From Alphaproteobacteria bacterium (GTDB lineage: Bacteria > Pseudomonadota > Alphaproteobacteria > CACIAM-22H2): a stretch of DNA of 7,275 nucleotides. Position numbers and translations under genes: made by a program. Positions 1 to 6,187 of the stretch are shown here, piece after piece (position 1 is the stretch's first letter; every line of letters begins with the position of its first letter). Under the pieces are notes generated by a model. The model was given only the letters and a program-made list of their open reading frames with translations, was not told the DNA's origin and searched no databases. The stretch spans positions 1-7,275 of the forward strand of contig VGEI01000178.1 in assembly GCA_016869415.1 (NCBI GenBank), in the 5' to 3' direction.

Positions 1-330
1 CACCGCCTGGTTCCAGCCGGGAGCGATGCGCATGCCCTTGAGCCGCTTGAAATTAGGCGCGATCTCCGGGCAGGCGCGGTAGGGCGCATGGTCAGTCACC
101 ACCTCGACGTCATGGACCAGCATCTGGTCATCGATGGTCAGGCGGAGCCACATCTCGTGCAGCGCCTCCCCGGCCACGATCTCGCCGCGGAACTCGTTGG
201 CGAAGCTGTAGGCCTTGGTGTCGACGATATGCCCCTCGATGTCGTAGAGCCCGTCGGCGCGGCGGTAACCGCGGCATTCGACACGGCGCTTGTGCAGGGG
301 CTCGCGGGCAACGGGCGGCGGCAGCGGCAT
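1..330 (-). CDS. DUF2889 family protein, N-terminal part (cut by left edge)
   Basis: An open frame runs from an ATG at 330-328 to the left edge without a stop, giving 110 residues that begin MPLPPPVAREPLHKRRVE. The spaced pattern CRGYRRADGLYDIEGH, VDTKAYSF, GEALHEMWLRLTIDD, YRACPEI and FKRLKGMRIAPGW matches my memory of DUF2889, a family of unknown function common in Proteobacteria. Known members run to roughly 200 residues, so about half should lie outside the window. No signal peptide or membrane segment is visible. The upstream sequence has no good Shine-Dalgarno match, and I saw no other in-frame start in the 90 bases before the ATG. The gene lies 71 bases downstream of the CBS-pair gene on the same strand and may be co-transcribed with it. 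The family call is fairly secure; the function is not known. Confidence 0.82.
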   Translation of the reverse strand, partial: MPLPPPVAREPLHKRRVECRGYRRADGLYDIEGHIVDTKAYSFANEFRGEIVAGEALHEMWLRLTIDDQMLVHDVEVVTDHAPYRACPEIAPNFKRLKGMRIAPGWNQAV

Positions 331-401
331 GGCAAGGCTCGATACGTGGTTGAACCGAGCGCCACTGTAGCGCCGCCCGCACGCCGCCGGAACCAGCGGG
401 T

Positions 402-851
402 TCAGTTCAGGCCGTAACCCGCCGACCCCTGGATGAAGGCCTCGCGGTCATGCAGCTCGTCCTCGACCTCGCCAAGGAGCGCGGCGTAGATGTCGCGCAC
501 CGAGACCATGCCGACGAGGCGGCCGTTCTCCACCACCGGCAGGTGCCGGTAACCGCCCCGCTGCATACGCTGCAGCGCGTCGCCCGCCGTCTCTTCGGGC
601 TTGATGGTGTCCGGCCTGCCGGTCATCACTTCGCTCAGCCGCACCTTGTCGGGATCGCGGCCCACAGCCACGACTTTGGTCATGAGATCGCGCTCAGTGA
701 AAATCCCGAGCAGCGTCTGGCCCTCGCCGATCATCACGGCCCCGATGCGGCGCGAGGCCATCAGCTTCGCCGCGTCGCGCACCGTGGTCTCGCCGCTGAC
801 CAGGACGAGCTCCTGCTTGCCGATGACGTCGGGGATGATTCGCTTCTTCAT
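402..851 (-). CDS. Stand-alone CBS-domain pair protein
   Basis: This 149-residue cytoplasmic protein is almost entirely two tandem CBS domains (a Bateman module). The first, at about residues 10-65, contains TTVRDAAKLMASRRIGAVMI and GIFTERDL. The second, at about 75-132, contains EVMTG, GYRHLPVVENGRLVGMVSVRD and a trailing helix. CBS pairs usually bind adenine nucleotides (AMP, ATP, NAD or SAM) and act as energy or redox sensors, but the ligand cannot be read from sequence. No effector domain is fused to it. A longer frame opens at a GTG at 905, but I chose the ATG at 851 because AGGGAGG stands 5 bases upstream and conserved CBS sequence starts just after it. It lies downstream of a CNNM/CorC protein that has its own CBS pair, separated by 101 bases with a possible promoter. 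The family is certain; the physiological role is open. Confidence 0.92.
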   Translation of the reverse strand: MKKRIIPDVIGKQELVLVSGETTVRDAAKLMASRRIGAVMIGEGQTLLGIFTERDLMTKVVAVGRDPDKVRLSEVMTGRPDTIKPEETAGDALQRMQRGGYRHLPVVENGRLVGMVSVRDIYAALLGEVEDELHDREAFIQGSAGYGLN

Positions 852-856
852 GCGCG

Positions 857-863
857 CCTCCCT
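857..863 (-). promoter_or_regulatory. Ribosome binding site deciding the CBS-protein start
   Basis: On the minus strand this reads AGGGAGG, a near-ideal Shine-Dalgarno, 5 bases before the ATG at 851. The alternative upstream GTG at 905 has no such sequence, so the shorter 149-residue protein is preferred over the 167-residue reading. Confidence 0.75.
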
Positions 864-870
864 GGTTGAG

Positions 871-891
871 GGTCCGGCCGAAGGCCGGATC
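871..891 (-). repeat. GC-rich inverted repeat in the leader of the CBS gene
   Basis: TCCGGCC and GGCCGGA (873-879 and 883-889) form a perfect 7-base stem with a 3-base loop. It can extend to 9 pairs with one G-T wobble. It sits 20 bases upstream of the CBS-protein start. No T-run follows on the minus strand, so it is not a standard intrinsic terminator. It could be a weak terminator after the CNNM gene, a leader structure, or chance in GC-rich DNA. Confidence 0.4.
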
Positions 892-909
892 TGCCGTGCC
901 TTCACCTAG

Positions 910-915
910 ATGATA
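910..915 (-). promoter_or_regulatory. Possible -10 element for the CBS gene
   Basis: The minus strand reads TATCAT here, five of six bases of the sigma-70 -10 consensus, in a short A/T-richer patch of the 101-base gap after the CNNM gene. The best-placed -35 region (TACTTC at 17 bases) matches poorly. Transcription from here would give a leader of about 50 bases containing the inverted repeat and the strong ribosome binding site. This is a suggestion only. Confidence 0.25.
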
Positions 916-952
916 TCGCACCCCAGCGGCGGGAAGTAGGGAGATCGCGCTG

Positions 953-2272
953 TCAGGATGCGGCATCGGCCTGCCGTGCTGCACCGCCCTCAACCTCGCC
1001 GCGCGGCGGCGGGATCAGGCGCAGAGCCTGGATCTGGTGCCGCCGCCGCCGCAAGATCTCGAAGCGGAAGCCGTAGAAATTGAAGATCTGCCCGACCTCG
1101 GGGATACGCCGCGCCTCATGCAGCACCAAGCCGGCGATGGTCGAGGCGGGCTCGTCTGGCAGGCGCCAGTCGAACTCTCGGTTGAGCTCGCGGATGGTCA
1201 CGTGGCCGTCGACAACGAAACTACCGTCGGGCTGCGGGCGCACGCCAGGCATCCGGTACTCGTAGCGCTCGGCGATGTCGCCGACGATCTCCTCGATGAT
1301 GTCCTCGAGCGTCACCACCCCCAGCAGCGCACCGTACTCGTCGACCACCAGGGCGAAATGCTCATGACGCCGGCGGAAGGCCTCGAGCTGGTCCAGCAGG
1401 TTGGTCGATTCGGGGATGAACCAGGGGCGCCGTGCCACCTCGAAGATGTTGATCGCATCGGGGTTGCCGCGGTGCTGGCGCAGCGCCTGAAGCAGTGCCT
1501 TGGCGTGCAGCACGCCGATAACGTTGTCGGGATGACCACGCCAGAGTGGGACCCGCGTGTGCGGGCTAGCCAGCGCCTGCTCGAGGATCGCCGACGGCTT
1601 CTGGTCGGCGTCGATCGACGCGATCTGTCGCCGATGGATCATGATCTGCCCGACCTCGACTTCGGCGAGGTCGAGGATCGAGCGCAGCATGGCACGCTCT
1701 TTCTTGGCGTCCACGCCGTGCAGCTCGATGGCGCCGCGCAACTCCTCCTCGGCTCCTTGGGCGCTGCGCGCCCCGAATCCTGCCCCGAATGTGCGCAGCA
1801 CGTGGCCCACCACCCATTGCATCATCCGGCTCACCGGCGAGAGCAGCCGGAAGGTCCATTCGACGAACGACACGAAAGCCAGGATGGTGCGGACCGGCCG
1901 GTTGAGCGCGATGGTCTTGGGCAAGACCTCGCCGAACACCACGACCAGCACGGTCATGAACAGCGCGGCGTAAGCAACACCGGCGTGGCCGAACAGGTCG
2001 ATCAGCACGCCGGTGGCGAAGGCCGAGGCGACGATGTTGACCAGATTGTTGCCCAACAAGATCGACGACAGCACCTGCGCCTGCTTCTCGCGCAGGCGGT
2101 TGACCCGCCTCGCCCGGGGATTGCCCTTGCGCTCGAGCGCGTAGAGGCGCGGGCGCGAAGCGCTGGTCAGCGCCGTCTCGGCGATCGAGAGCAGTGCCGA
2201 GACCGCCAGCAGGAGCAGGATGATCGCGGCGGCCAGCCAAAGCGGCAGGGTGATGTCGAACTGCGGATCCAT
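953..2272 (-). CDS. CNNM/CorC-family (HlyC/CorC) membrane protein: DUF21, CBS pair, CorC_HlyC domain
   Basis: The 439-residue inner-membrane protein has the full three-part layout of the bacterial CNNM/CorB/CorC family, linked to Mg2+ (and Co2+) export or homeostasis and often mis-annotated as haemolysin. Residues 9-150 hold the DUF21 transmembrane domain, with hydrophobic segments at about 10-32, 70-92 and 98-114 and the family signature GEVLPKT at 114-120. A CBS pair spans about 209-340, with LVVDEYGALLGVVTLEDIIE ending the second domain. The CorC_HlyC transporter-associated domain follows at about 350-425 (DGSFVVDGHVTIRELN; GQIFNFYGFRFEIL). The last 15 residues are low-complexity. The ATG lies 9 bases after the aroB stop, with a modest GAGG upstream, so it is probably co-transcribed with aroK-aroB, an arrangement I recall in other alphaproteobacteria. 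The transported ion cannot be fixed from sequence. Confidence 0.93.
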   Translation of the reverse strand: MDPQFDITLPLWLAAAIILLLLAVSALLSIAETALTSASRPRLYALERKGNPRARRVNRLREKQAQVLSSILLGNNLVNIVASAFATGVLIDLFGHAGVAYAALFMTVLVVVFGEVLPKTIALNRPVRTILAFVSFVEWTFRLLSPVSRMMQWVVGHVLRTFGAGFGARSAQGAEEELRGAIELHGVDAKKERAMLRSILDLAEVEVGQIMIHRRQIASIDADQKPSAILEQALASPHTRVPLWRGHPDNVIGVLHAKALLQALRQHRGNPDAINIFEVARRPWFIPESTNLLDQLEAFRRRHEHFALVVDEYGALLGVVTLEDIIEEIVGDIAERYEYRMPGVRPQPDGSFVVDGHVTIRELNREFDWRLPDEPASTIAGLVLHEARRIPEVGQIFNFYGFRFEILRRRRHQIQALRLIPPPRGEVEGGAARQADAAS

Positions 2273-2281
2273 GGCCGAGCC

Positions 2282-3394
2282 TCAGGCCGCGAGGGCGCGG
2301 TCGAGCACGTCGCGAACCACGCCGGTATCGACATCGCGGGCCAGAAAGGCGCGGCCGATGCCGCGCGCCAGCACGAAGGTGATGCGGCCGTCATGGACCT
2401 TTTTGTCCTGGCCCATCAGCGCGACCAGCTGCGCGCCGCTGTTGCCCAGACGGGAAGGCGGGTCGACGGGCAGCCCGACGGCGGCGAGGTGACGGCGTAC
2501 CCGCGCCGCGTCCCCCTGCGGGCACAGGCCAAGGCGGGCGGAGAGCTCGAAGGCAAGCACCATGCCGATGGCGACGGCCTCGCCGTGCAGCAGCGTGTCG
2601 GAGTAGCCGACCGCCGCCTCAAGCGCGTGGCCGAAGGTGTGGCCGAGATTGAGCAGGCCGCGCGCTCCGCTTTCGCGCTCATCGGCCGCCACCGTGCGCG
2701 CCTTGGCGCGTACGGCATAGGCTACGGCGTGCTGGCGTGCGGCAAGGTCGCCGGCAATGAGCGCCGCGCCGTTGGCCTCGCACCAGGCGAAGAAGTCGGG
2801 ATCCTCGATCAGCCCGTACTTGACCGTCTCGGCATAGCCGGCCAGCAGCTCGCGCCGCGGCAGGGTGGCCAGCGCGTCGAGATCGGCCAGCACCAGCCGT
2901 GGCTGGTGGAAGGCGCCGACCAGGTTCTTGCCGTGCCGCGTATTGACGCCGGTCTTGCCGCCGACGGAGCTGTCCACCTGGGCGAGCAGCGTCGTCGGCG
3001 CCTGGACGAAATCGACGCCGCGCAGCAGCAAGCTGGCCGCCACGCCGGCCAGATCGCCGATGACACCGCCGCCGAGCGCCAACAGCAGGTCGCCGCGTTC
3101 CGGCCGCCGGTCGAGCAAGTCGTCCAGCACCTGGCCGAGCTGTGCCCAGTTCTTCGTCCCCTCGCCCGGCGGCAGGACCATCAGCGGCGCAGCGATCCCG
3201 GCCGCTGCCAGGCCGCGCTCCAGCCGGCCGCCATGCGCCTCGGCGACGGTGCAGTCGGTCAGCACGAAGATGCGCTTGCGCGTGAGCAGCGGGGCGACGA
3301 ACTCACCCGCCCGCTCGAACAACCCGCTGCCTACCAGCACGTCATAGGCACGCTCACCCAGCTCGACGCGGATCTTCTCGGGTGTGGGGCTCAC
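2282..3394 (-). CDS. aroB: 3-dehydroquinate synthase
   Basis: This enzyme converts DAHP to 3-dehydroquinate, step two of the shikimate pathway to aromatic amino acids, using NAD+ and a divalent metal (Zn or Co) in the cytoplasm. The protein has 370 residues, the usual length. Visible motifs are the nucleotide-binding GGGVIGDLAG (108-117), TTLLAQVDSSVGGKTGVN (134-151), KNLVGAFHQP (156-165), AETVKYGLI (188-196), NLGHTFGHALEA (249-260) and HGEAVAIGM (270-278). By family comparison the metal ligands are E189, H252 and H270. The open frame extends 86 codons further upstream inside aroK, but that part is arginine-rich and unlike the family. I therefore start at the GTG at 3394, which overlaps the aroK stop as GTGA and has AGGGG 7 bases upstream. 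Translation is probably coupled to aroK. Confidence 0.96.
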   Translation of the reverse strand: MSPTPEKIRVELGERAYDVLVGSGLFERAGEFVAPLLTRKRIFVLTDCTVAEAHGGRLERGLAAAGIAAPLMVLPPGEGTKNWAQLGQVLDDLLDRRPERGDLLLALGGGVIGDLAGVAASLLLRGVDFVQAPTTLLAQVDSSVGGKTGVNTRHGKNLVGAFHQPRLVLADLDALATLPRRELLAGYAETVKYGLIEDPDFFAWCEANGAALIAGDLAARQHAVAYAVRAKARTVAADERESGARGLLNLGHTFGHALEAAVGYSDTLLHGEAVAIGMVLAFELSARLGLCPQGDAARVRRHLAAVGLPVDPPSRLGNSGAQLVALMGQDKKVHDGRITFVLARGIGRAFLARDVDTGVVRDVLDRALAA

Positions 3395-4002
3395 GGCGAA
3401 GCCCCTGCGCTGCTCAGTTTGCTTGCGCCGAAGCGCTGCAGCGCATCGACGACGCGCTGCACGGTCTGCTCGGGCGGACCGTCGGCGCTGTCGACGCGAA
3501 TATCCGCCTCGGCGTAGATCGGATAGCGGCGTTCGATCAGCGCCTCGAGCACCTCGCGCGGGCTGCCACGTTTCAGCAGGGGGCGGTTGCTGCGCCGGCT
3601 CACGCGGCGCACCAGCAGGTCGAGGTCGGCGTGCAGCCAGACCGAGATACAACCCTGCTTGATGCGCTCGCGGATCTGCGGGTCGATGAAAGCGCCGCCG
3701 CCCGTGGCCAGGACATGCGGCGGGTCATCAAGCAGGCGCAGAATCACCCGGCGTTCGCCGTCGCGGAACGCCTGCTCGCCCAGCCGGTCGAAGATCTCCT
3801 CGATGGTACAGCCGGCGGCTGCCTCGATCTCCTTGTCGGCATCGACGAAGGGCAGGCCGTAGCGCTGCGCCAAGCGCCGGCCGATCGAGCTCTTACCGGC
3901 CCCCATCAGCCCGACGAGTACGACGGTGCGGAACGGCGCGCCCGGATGCGGGGCGTCACCCGCCGCCGGCGGCAGCGGGGCCATGGCCTCTGGGTTGCTC
4001 AT
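3391..4002 (-). CDS. aroK: Shikimate kinase
   Basis: This enzyme phosphorylates shikimate to shikimate 3-phosphate with ATP, step five of the shikimate pathway. In the 203-residue protein, the Walker A loop is GLMGAGKSS (31-39). The shikimate-binding aspartate is in DADKEIE (D56), with a conserved arginine in AFRDGE (R80). The GGGAF loop is at 101-105, the lid carries SNRPLL (118-123), and ERRY (137-140) supplies the C-terminal substrate arginine. It is about 25-30 residues longer than E. coli AroK because of an alanine/proline-rich N-terminus of about 24 residues before FRTVVLVGLMG. An internal ATG at residue 7 (3984) is possible; neither start has a strong ribosome binding site. The gene heads the aroK-aroB-CNNM operon and is divergent from the xerD operon across 228 bases. 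Confidence 0.95.
   Translation of the reverse strand: MSNPEAMAPLPPAAGDAPHPGAPFRTVVLVGLMGAGKSSIGRRLAQRYGLPFVDADKEIEAAAGCTIEEIFDRLGEQAFRDGERRVILRLLDDPPHVLATGGGAFIDPQIRERIKQGCISVWLHADLDLLVRRVSRRSNRPLLKRGSPREVLEALIERRYPIYAEADIRVDSADGPPEQTVQRVVDALQRFGASKLSSAGASP
3402..3406 (-). promoter_or_regulatory. Ribosome binding site for the aroB GTG start
   Basis: The minus strand reads AGGGG, 7 bases ahead of the GTG at 3394 and inside the last codons of aroK. It supports the GTG start and coupled translation of aroB after aroK. Confidence 0.65.
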
Positions 4003-4230
4003 GAGCCGAAGGCCCGAGGCGCGGAGACCCGCAGAGCCGCCGGGGTGAATTGATCGCGGCGATGCGACCCGATAGACTGCCGCCGCTCTTGCCGTGGAAT
4101 TACCATACTCATAGCTTAACAGAATCCGTTACTTAGAAGAAACCTGCCGGATTCGCCCGGTTCATCTCGGGGTGTCCAGCAATTCTGTTTGTTCCTCCGC
4201 CTTCCGTTGCCCAACCCTTCGCCCCCAACC
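4003..4230. promoter_or_regulatory. Divergent intergenic region between aroK and the xerD operon
   Basis: This 228-base gap separates two outward-facing operons and must carry at least one promoter for each unless they are read from elsewhere. Its centre (about 4095-4145) is clearly richer in A/T than the flanks. Weak candidates on the plus strand are TTGCCG at 4089-4094 with TAGCTT at 4112-4117 (17-base spacer), and an isolated TTAACA at 4116-4121 without a good -10 partner. On the minus strand TATGGT at 4102-4107 resembles a -10 but lacks a good -35. A TTG at 4189 could extend the small downstream gene by 14 codons, but that stretch is proline-rich and unsupported. I see no clear operator or riboswitch. 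Confidence 0.35.
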
Positions 4231-4383
4231 ATGAACGCGCTCAAGCGTCCCCTGACCGTCCTTGTCCTGGTACTCCTTGTTGTCATCATCGGAGGACTTG
4301 GCGTGTTCCTCGCCACCTGGAACATCCCGCCGCCTGCCGCCCGGATCGAGAAGGTCATCCCCAATGACCGCTTCGCGCGCTAG
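4231..4383 (+). CDS. Small single-pass membrane protein (50 residues), function unknown
   Basis: The protein begins MNALKRP and has one strongly hydrophobic segment at about residues 8-28 (TVLVLVLLVVIIGGLGVFLA). A short polar tail follows, with NIPPPAARIEKVIPNDRFAR at the C-terminus. The basic residues before the segment suggest an N-in membrane anchor with the tail in the periplasm. The tail, PPP then EKVIPNDRF, resembles small proteins I remember next to xerD in other Rhodospirillales; I have not verified this. The ATG at 4231 has no clear Shine-Dalgarno, so the start is less sure than the frame, and a TTG at 4189 is the alternative. Its last 20 bases overlap the next gene, whose ribosome binding site lies inside this one, which points to translational coupling. 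Confidence 0.75.
   Translation: MNALKRPLTVLVLVLLVVIIGGLGVFLATWNIPPPAARIEKVIPNDRFAR
4348..4354 (+). promoter_or_regulatory. Ribosome binding site for the exported 607-residue protein
   Basis: GAGAAGG lies 9 bases before the ATG at 4364, inside the end of the small membrane-protein gene. It supports this ATG, which is followed directly by a signal peptide, over an in-frame start at 4262 that would put 34 unrelated residues in front. Confidence 0.65.
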
Positions 4384-6187
4384 CGCCTACCTGCTGGCGG
4401 CCGGTCTGCTTCTGGCTGGGACACCGGCCTGGGGCCAGCCCGGGCCGCCGCTTCGCCTGACGCCGCCACGCATCATCGAGGAGACGCCGGCCACTCCGCC
4501 GCCCGCCGCCGAGCCCGCTCGGCCCGCCGATACGCCGACGGCGCCGCTGATCGAGGTCAGCCGCCCGCCTCCCATCGCCGTGGATTCGGTCGGACTCTTC
4601 GAGGCCGCGCAGGCTGGCTTGCCGCACGGTCCGGTCTGGGACAGCTCGCGCCGCGACGTCGTTGAGCAGTTGATCGCGTTGCTGCCGCGTGGCAACGGCT
4701 CGATGCCCTCCCGCGACCTGGCCAAGCGCCTGCTCAGCGTCACGGGCAGGCCTCCAGCCGAGGTGCCCGCCGCCAATCCGCCGCCGGAAAACCCACCCAA
4801 GCCGCGCAGCTGGGTCGGCGTGCGCGCCGCGACGCTGTTGGCGCTCGGCGATTCCGAAGCGGCGGCCAACCTGGCGCGCCTGGTGCCGTCGCGGCTCGAG
4901 GACGACGACCTGGCGCGCGTTATGCTCGATACGGCGCTGGCGGCTTACGACAACGCGGGCGTCTGCACGCTGGTCCGCAGCCGCATCGACCGGCTGAACG
5001 ACGCCTATTGGCAGAAGGCGCTGATCTTCTGCCAAGCACTGGCCAATGAGCACGGCCGCGCCCAGCTCGGCCTCGCCATGCTGCGCGAGCAGAACGTGCC
5101 AGATGATCCTGCCTTTGCCCGATTGCTCGCCGCGCTCGCCGGCGATACCCGATCGGCTGCCGGGGCGATACCGGAGGCAACACCGCTGCATCTCGCCATG
5201 CTGCGCGCTGCCCGCCAGAACGTACCGCCCGAGCTGGCTACCACGAGCGATCCGCTGCTGCTGCGCATGATTGCCACGACGCCCAATGCGGCGGCCGAGC
5301 CGCGCCTGATCGCCGCCGAGCGGGCAGAGGCCTTCGGCTCGCTATCCGCGGAAGGACTAGCGCAGCTCTACGACTCGGTCGCCTTTACGCCCGAGCAGCT
5401 GAGCAATGCCTTGAGCTTCGCCCAGGGTGATCGCGGTCCGCGCGGCCGTGCCGTGATGTATCGCGGCGCCAAGGCGCAGGCCGTCGGCGTCGGCCGTGCC
5501 GAAGCGCTGCAGCGCAGCTGGAAGCTGGCACGCGAACGCGGTGGCTATGCCACGGCCGTGCGGGTCTTGCTGCCCCTTCTGCTCGAGATGCCGCCCTCGT
5601 CCGAGCTTGCCTTCTTCGCCGGCGACGCCGTGCGCGCCCTGCTCTTTGCCGGCAAGCTCGAGGAGGCGCGACGCTGGAACACGCTGATCCGGGCCGAGGT
5701 AATGGCCGGAAACCCGACGGCGACAGCAATCGAAGCCCTGGTCTGGCCACTGCTCTGGCTGGCCGACGTGGAGGAGCGCAAGTCCGACAAAACACCGCTG
5801 ACCACGCGTTTTGCCGCCTGGCGCCAAGCCCAGGAGAAGGTCGACGCCGCGGCTTTGCGCGGGCGTGCCGCGCTGCTTGCCACGCTGATCGTCTCCTCGG
5901 GCGAGCGGCCCGATGCAGCGATGATCGCCTCCCTGCTTCCCTCCACACTGGCGCGCGAAAATACGCCGATGCCCCATCCGGGACTGTGGATCGGCGTCGG
6001 AGCCGCCCTCGAATCCGGCCGGGTAGCGGAGACGGCGCTCTTCACCCTCAACATGCTGGGCACCGAGGGGGCCGCCGGCTCCGCCCCGCATACGGCGGCC
6101 CTGGCCCTCGACGCGCTGCGCGCCGCCGGGCTGGATGCCGACGCACGGGCGCTCGCCCTCGAAGCGGCGATCGCCGCCGGCTTGTGA
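4364..6187 (+). CDS. Exported alpha-helical repeat-like protein of unknown function, upstream of xerD
   Basis: The 607-residue product starts with a typical Sec signal peptide (MTASRASAYLLAAGLLLAGT), with a likely cut after PAWG at residue 24. A proline/alanine/threonine-rich linker follows to about residue 70, and a second proline-rich stretch lies at about 131-147. The rest, about 150-607, is alanine/leucine-rich and predicted helical. Recurring patterns such as LGDSEAAANLARLVP, FAGKLEEARRW and LRAAGLDADARALALEAA are TPR- or Sel1-like, but no repeat family matches clearly. The only two cysteines, C201 and C223, lie in consecutive helices (GVCTLVRSRIDR and IFCQALANEHG) and could form a disulfide in the periplasm. 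I do not recognise an enzyme motif. The gene overlaps the small membrane-protein gene by 20 bases and xerD by one base (TGATG). A periplasmic, perhaps scaffold-like role is inference only. Confidence 0.85.
   Translation: MTASRASAYLLAAGLLLAGTPAWGQPGPPLRLTPPRIIEETPATPPPAAEPARPADTPTAPLIEVSRPPPIAVDSVGLFEAAQAGLPHGPVWDSSRRDVVEQLIALLPRGNGSMPSRDLAKRLLSVTGRPPAEVPAANPPPENPPKPRSWVGVRAATLLALGDSEAAANLARLVPSRLEDDDLARVMLDTALAAYDNAGVCTLVRSRIDRLNDAYWQKALIFCQALANEHGRAQLGLAMLREQNVPDDPAFARLLAALAGDTRSAAGAIPEATPLHLAMLRAARQNVPPELATTSDPLLLRMIATTPNAAAEPRLIAAERAEAFGSLSAEGLAQLYDSVAFTPEQLSNALSFAQGDRGPRGRAVMYRGAKAQAVGVGRAEALQRSWKLARERGGYATAVRVLLPLLLEMPPSSELAFFAGDAVRALLFAGKLEEARRWNTLIRAEVMAGNPTATAIEALVWPLLWLADVEERKSDKTPLTTRFAAWRQAQEKVDAAALRGRAALLATLIVSSGERPDAAMIASLLPSTLARENTPMPHPGLWIGVGAALESGRVAETALFTLNMLGTEGAAGSAPHTAALALDALRAAGLDADARALALEAAIAAGL

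Noticed and set aside
1037..3517. An 826-codon open frame on the plus strand, antisense to aroB and the CNNM gene
   Set aside because: Both opposite-strand genes are well-matched conserved proteins. The frame's product is rich in Q, R, A, H and D with no recognisable domain, as expected from the complement of GC-rich codons.
3395..3652. An 86-codon N-terminal extension of aroB
   Set aside because: It lies wholly within aroK in another frame and is arginine-rich. The GTG at 3394 has a good ribosome binding site and gives the standard 370 residues.
4116..4364. An 82-codon open frame on the minus strand in the divergent gap
   Set aside because: It overlaps the small membrane-protein gene in antisense, has no domain or membrane pattern, and has a basic, low-complexity composition.
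5986..6186. A longer reading of xerD starting inside the preceding gene
   Set aside because: The added 67 residues are arginine/proline-rich and unlike the XerD family. The ATG at 6187 gives a normal-length recombinase coupled to the upstream stop.
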